A stretch of DNA of 9,126 bases from JBIICS01 sp044238735 (GTDB taxonomy: Bacteria; Bacteroidota; Bacteroidia; UBA4408), in the NCBI GenBank assembly GCA_044238735.1, contig JBIICS010000114.1, positions 1 through 9,126 on the forward strand. The letters run 5' to 3'. Position numbers and translations under genes: made by a program. Position 1 is the first letter of the stretch; the number at the start of each line of letters is the position of its first letter. The notes beneath the pieces are model-generated. The model did no database searches. It worked only from the letters and a program-made list of their open reading frames with translations, and had not been told where the DNA came from. Positions 5,054 through 9,126 of this stretch are shown one piece after another.

Positions 5054-8000
5054 TGATAAGAATACATATTATACTATTTTTATTAATTGCCATTAATTCT
5101 CCCTTGTTGGCTCAACTGCCTGAGCCCCCTGTAGCACCGAAAAATTCTTATCAATACATTATACACGGCGACACCATTACTGATAACTATTATTGGTTGC
5201 GCGATAAATATAATACAGAGGTGGTAAATTACCTGTACAGCGAAAATGCTTATGCTGACAAAATAATGGAAAATAGTGCTACGCTCCAGAAAATTCTTTA
5301 TGAAGAATTTAAAAATGCGCGAAGTGAAAACAAATCATCTAAACCACGTAAGCTTAAAGAATATTATTTTTATACCGTAAACGAAAAAGGCAAGGAATAT
5401 CCAAAGCTATGCAGAAAAAAAGATTCGCTGTCGGCTAAAGAAGAGGTTTATCTTGATCTTAATATACTATCGGAAGAATTCACCTATTTTACTTTGCGCA
5501 TTAATGCTTTTAGCTTCAATCAACAGAAATTAATTTACGGTATAGATGACAAAGGAAATAACCTTTCCCATTTATATTTTAAAGATCTTGAAAAAAACCG
5601 CGTAACTGACTTAAAGATAGACTCGGTTGTGGCCCTCGAGTGGTTTAATGATAATCAGGCCTTTTTATACATTAAAGCTGAGCCCAAAACACTTCGCTCC
5701 TACAAAGTATATAAACATTATTTGTTTAGCGAAAAACCCGATTCGTTGGTTTACCACGAAACAGATAAAACACTATCGGTGTCTATAGAAAAAACACTAT
5801 CGGAACAATACCTCCTCCTCGAAACCGGAAACTCCGTTTCTAATCGTTTATCCTATACTTCAGCACTAAGTGCTTATAATAATTTTACCCTTTTTAAAGA
5901 ACGTAACGAAGAAGTTAGATATAGTTTTAGTCATTTTGGTGGCAACTATATTTACATCAAAACCAACGAAAATGCTCCTAATACCAAACTTCTCAGATTA
6001 AATATTAAGAATATTACGCGTCCTGATCTGGCGGAGAGTGTAATTCCCTATAATCCAAACAAGATTTTAGGTAATATACTTGTCATCGAAAAATTTCTTG
6101 TTTATGAGGAATCGGAAAAGATGAATAATTGTATTATAATCAAAAATCTTGATACCGGGAAAAACGATACTATAAATGGGAAAATAAACTTCAACTCAAT
6201 TAACTTTAGTGTAGAGGATTTTAATTATATGCGAACTAATCACCTCATTATTAGTGAACAAAATCTAATAACGCCTAACGTTTCGTATAGTTACTCTATA
6301 AACGGTAAAACTATTACTATTATTGAGAAAGACACTCTAGCTAACAATTATAACCCTGATCTGTACATCACAGAACGATTTTATGCAAAATCAACAGATT
6401 CTACATTAATTCCCTACACATTATGCTATAAAAAAGGGTTGAAGAGAGATGGAAATAATCCCTGCCTAATTACTGGCTATGGCTCATATGGCTCCAGTAC
6501 ATTCCCCTTTTTTAACTCTAACCTGATTCCACTTTTAAACCGAGGTTTTGTTTTTGTTCAGGTTCATATTAGAGGTGGATCTGAATTAGGTCGCTCTTGG
6601 TACGACGAAGGAAAGATGCTAAATAAGAAAAATACTTTTAATGATTTTATTGTCTGTACCGAGGATCTTATAAAAAACAAATTTACCTTGCCGGCTAAGA
6701 TAGCTATAAATGGCGGTAGTGCCGGGGGCTTATTGATGGGTGCAGTAAGCAATATGAGGCCTGATTTATATAAATGTGTTGTGGCTGATGTTCCTTTTGT
6801 AGATGTTATGAATACCATGTTGGATGAAACACTTCCCTTAACGGTTGGTGAATTTAACGAGTGGGGTAATCCAAAAATTAAAAAATATTACCACTACATG
6901 AAATCTTATTCGCCATACGATAATGTATCACAAAAAGATTACCCTTCTATGCTTATAACCGGGGGCTATAATGATGCTCAAGTTTCTTACTGGGAGCCCG
7001 CAAAATGGTGTGCAAAATTAAGAGCAAACAAAACTGATTCTAACCAGCTGTTACTGAAAATTAATATGGATGCAGGGCATGGTGGTTCCTCCGGAAGATA
7101 CAATGCAATAAAAGAAGCCGCATTTAAATATGCTTTTATAATGAAACAATTAGGTATAAAAGAAGATTATATAACGTTTAGAGGACTTGTATCAGATGTT
7201 AACGGCGAGCCTATTCCTTACGCACACGTTGCTATTGAAGGAACAAACAAGGGAACATTAACCAATTTTAATGGCGAATTTGAATTAGAGCTTAATCTGG
7301 ATAAAAATCCAACACTTGTATTTCAGACGCTTGGATTTAAAACCGAAAAAATTAAATTATCCATCAAAACACCTGTTCAGGATTTTATTATTAAACTTAA
7401 AACCGAAGACTATCAGCTTAAACCCGTGGTGATTAAAGCAAATGCCAAAGACCCCGCCTATGAGATTATGCGCAATGCCATAAACAATCGCAAGAAGAAT
7501 TTAGAAAAATCATCCACCTTTGTATGTGATGTTTACATCCGAAGCACCGTTAAACTTATTGATCTCCCTAAAAAAATTCCTGCTTTCATAAAAATTGATA
7601 TGGCAGATACCGTTAGAGGAATTATGTATCTCTCCGAATCAGTTGCTAAATATGCCAAACAACCCCCCTCCAATACCAAGGAAGAAATGATGGCCTCTAA
7701 AGTTGCAGGTATGCGCAAGGGATTTAGCTGGAACAGGGTATCTGATATCCTTCTTAATTTTTATGAGCCGAATATCAAAGTAAATTATTCGGAACGCCCT
7801 TTTGTGTCTCCATTATCTCCTTTAGCCATGGGAGTTTATAAATTTAAATACCTAGGAGGTTTTTTAGCAGATGGTAAAATGGTAAATAAAATTGAAGTAA
7901 TTCCTCGTATTAAAGGAGATCCTTTGTTTTGTGGCCAAATTTATATAAGTGATGATGATTATCAGATTTATTCAACCGACTTATACTTAACTAAAGAATC

Positions 8001-9126
8001 AGGTATCGAGTTTACTGACACACTCAGAATAAAAGAAGAATTTCTGAAATCAGAAAATGGTAATTATTTATTGTCTAAAGTACAATATAAAGCTTCAATA
8101 GGTTTTATGGGATTTAGAGCCAGCGATGTTATGGTGGCCAGTTTATTAAATTATAACCTTACCCCTAGTTTTGCAAAAAAATATTTTGGTTATGAAGTGT
8201 TTAAAATTGCAAAAGAAGCCAATAAAAAAGATACTCTTTTCTGGAATACCAGCCGACCGATTCTTTTAACTGCCGAAGAAGAGAAGCATTACGTAAAACA
8301 AGATTCAATCTCTATTATTAAGGCTTCTAAAGAATATAAAGACTCGCTGGATGATAAAAGAGCCAAACTAAATGCAGGTAATTTACTATTTTCCGATTAT
8401 GATTTTTACAGCAGAGCTCAAAAAAAGAGAATCCGATTTGGCGCCATATTAAAGGGACTTAGTTTTAATACCATAGAGGGGATTAACTATAAAACCTATT
8501 TTGAATACAGAAAATGGTCAGACAGTGCCAGAGGATATAATATTAATATATCTCCCGGTTATGGTGTTGCAAATAAAACATTTTATTCTACTGTAAATTT
8601 TGGAACTACGCTAAATAAAGATAAAAATTACACCATCAATATTAGTGGCGGAAGAAATCTAAAACAATATAACAATGCTGAGCCAATTGGAAACCTTGTA
8701 AACTTAGGTTATACGTTGTTTGATGAACGAAATTTCCTTAAATCGTATTTAAATGACTTTGCTAAAGTAAAAATTTATGGTAATGGGTTTCCGGGGTTCG
8801 ACTTCTCCACCTCGCTATCTTATATCGAAAGAACACCAATTAAAAATAACAGCGATTTTAAATTAATAGATAAACCTTTCCGCGATTATACTTCAAACAA
8901 TCCACTTAAACCGTATACTGACGCATATGCGTTTACAAAACACAACCTAATAAAGTTCGAATTTAATGGCCGCTTTACTCCAAAATTAAAATACGAAACC
9001 ATAGGTGAACGCAAACGATACTTACCCGAAAAACAACCCGAATTTTATTTTTCATTAAAGGCTGGAATTGGACTTAAAGATCATTTTAATTTTGTTCAAC
9101 CAAAAATTGGTATTGGAAAAGATTTC
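5053..9126 (+). CDS. Oligopeptidase B-like S9 peptidase fused to CarboxypepD_reg/DUF5686 outer-membrane protein, 3' end outside window
   Basis: An open frame of 1358 codons without a stop, running off the right edge. Order of parts: signal peptide (residues 1-20, hydrophobic core IILFLLIAI, probable cut at LLA/Q); the oligopeptidase B N-terminal and propeller region (about 25-435, with TDNYYWLRDKYN and GKEYPKLCRKK); and the hydrolase domain (about 436-706) with GYGSYG (475-480), RGGSELG, the nucleophile S556 in GGSAGG, D641 in GGYNDAQVSYWEPAKW and H676 in DAGHGG. The full triad is present. A CarboxypepD_reg-like domain follows directly (709-795, RGLVSDVNGEPIPYAHVAIE and TLVFQTLGFKTEKI), then DUF5686 (about 797 onward, DPAYEIMRNAINNRKKNLEK, ANKKDTLFW, SGGRNLKQYNNAEPI), which ends in outer-membrane barrel strands. 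Family knowledge: oligopeptidase B cuts short peptides after Arg/Lys, and DUF5686 is a Bacteroidota outer-membrane family. Both halves are normally separate proteins. A periplasmic peptidase tethered to the outer membrane is my inference. The start overlaps the pth stop. Confidence 0.93.
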   Translation, partial: MIRIHIILFLLIAINSPLLAQLPEPPVAPKNSYQYIIHGDTITDNYYWLRDKYNTEVVNYLYSENAYADKIMENSATLQKILYEEFKNARSENKSSKPRKLKEYYFYTVNEKGKEYPKLCRKKDSLSAKEEVYLDLNILSEEFTYFTLRINAFSFNQQKLIYGIDDKGNNLSHLYFKDLEKNRVTDLKIDSVVALEWFNDNQAFLYIKAEPKTLRSYKVYKHYLFSEKPDSLVYHETDKTLSVSIEKTLSEQYLLLETGNSVSNRLSYTSALSAYNNFTLFKERNEEVRYSFSHFGGNYIYIKTNENAPNTKLLRLNIKNITRPDLAESVIPYNPNKILGNILVIEKFLVYEESEKMNNCIIIKNLDTGKNDTINGKINFNSINFSVEDFNYMRTNHLIISEQNLITPNVSYSYSINGKTITIIEKDTLANNYNPDLYITERFYAKSTDSTLIPYTLCYKKGLKRDGNNPCLITGYGSYGSSTFPFFNSNLIPLLNRGFVFVQVHIRGGSELGRSWYDEGKMLNKKNTFNDFIVCTEDLIKNKFTLPAKIAINGGSAGGLLMGAVSNMRPDLYKCVVADVPFVDVMNTMLDETLPLTVGEFNEWGNPKIKKYYHYMKSYSPYDNVSQKDYPSMLITGGYNDAQVSYWEPAKWCAKLRANKTDSNQLLLKINMDAGHGGSSGRYNAIKEAAFKYAFIMKQLGIKEDYITFRGLVSDVNGEPIPYAHVAIEGTNKGTLTNFNGEFELELNLDKNPTLVFQTLGFKTEKIKLSIKTPVQDFIIKLKTEDYQLKPVVIKANAKDPAYEIMRNAINNRKKNLEKSSTFVCDVYIRSTVKLIDLPKKIPAFIKIDMADTVRGIMYLSESVAKYAKQPPSNTKEEMMASKVAGMRKGFSWNRVSDILLNFYEPNIKVNYSERPFVSPLSPLAMGVYKFKYLGGFLADGKMVNKIEVIPRIKGDPLFCGQIYISDDDYQIYSTDLYLTKESGIEFTDTLRIKEEFLKSENGNYLLSKVQYKASIGFMGFRASDVMVASLLNYNLTPSFAKKYFGYEVFKIAKEANKKDTLFWNTSRPILLTAEEEKHYVKQDSISIIKASKEYKDSLDDKRAKLNAGNLLFSDYDFYSRAQKKRIRFGAILKGLSFNTIEGINYKTYFEYRKWSDSARGYNINISPGYGVANKTFYSTVNFGTTLNKDKNYTINISGGRNLKQYNNAEPIGNLVNLGYTLFDERNFLKSYLNDFAKVKIYGNGFPGFDFSTSLSYIERTPIKNNSDFKLIDKPFRDYTSNNPLKPYTDAYAFTKHNLIKFEFNGRFTPKLKYETIGERKRYLPEKQPEFYFSLKAGIGLKDHFNFVQPKIGIGKDF

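Noticed and set aside
6564..6818. Minus-strand open frame in the peptidase domain
   Set aside because: Antisense to the region of the catalytic serine, which is clearly coding on the plus strand.
7141..7200. Separate start of the DUF5686 gene at the ATG at 7141
   Set aside because: The residues after it match the peptidase tail, and there is no signal peptide, stop codon upstream or promoter, so a fusion is the simpler reading.
7533..7718. Minus-strand open frame in the DUF5686 part
   Set aside because: Antisense to conserved DUF5686 sequence.
1..9126. CRISPR array, insertion sequence, rRNA or replication origin
   Set aside because: I saw no regularly spaced repeats, transposase motifs, rRNA segments or origin-type boxes when reading both strands.

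Overview
The window looks like a chromosomal piece of a Bacteroidota (Bacteroidetes) genome. It is AT-rich, its leaders are A-rich without clear Shine-Dalgarno sequences, several promoters fit the TTTG-N19/20-TAnnTTTG pattern of the phylum, and it carries a prs-rplY-pth block and a DUF5686 outer-membrane protein. DUF5686 is a family I know mainly from Bacteroidota. I cannot fix the genus.

Layout. Positions 1-210 are the 3' end of a chromate-transporter (ChrA-type) gene. Positions 211-308 hold nothing I can name. An HxlR-type regulator (309-635, minus) is divergent from a two-gene unit of small alpha/beta-barrel proteins: a YCII-domain protein (667-1179, start uncertain) and a muconolactone-isomerase-like protein (1206-1478). 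The two directions share one 36-bp promoter block, in which the -33 box of each promoter abuts the -7 box of the other. Inverted repeats inside the block could be the HxlR operator. A perfect 15-bp hairpin terminator (1592-1627) and a 22-bp palindrome (1715-1736) lie in the following gene-poor stretch.

Positions 1832-2503 (minus) hold a four-helix-bundle (S23/IVS-type) protein. In the same frame, directly after its stop codon, comes an unrecognised open frame that lacks a good start. Upstream of these are a tRNA-Leu(CAA) gene (2603-2686, minus) with its own promoter and a strong hairpin terminator.

From 2790 to the right edge everything reads on the plus strand: promoter, prs (PRPP synthetase), rplY/ctc (ribosomal protein L25), an intrinsic terminator, pth (peptidyl-tRNA hydrolase), and a very large open frame that overlaps the pth stop codon and runs off the window.

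The most notable item is that last gene (5053 to beyond 9126). I translated it codon by codon and found no stop in 1358 codons. It encodes a signal peptide, a complete oligopeptidase B-like S9 serine peptidase with its Ser/Asp/His triad, and then, in the same frame, a CarboxypepD_reg-like domain and a DUF5686 outer-membrane domain. The two parts are families I know as separate proteins. Here the natural C-terminus of the peptidase runs straight into the first beta-strand of the second protein, whose own signal peptide is missing. The inferred product is an outer-membrane-anchored exported oligopeptidase.
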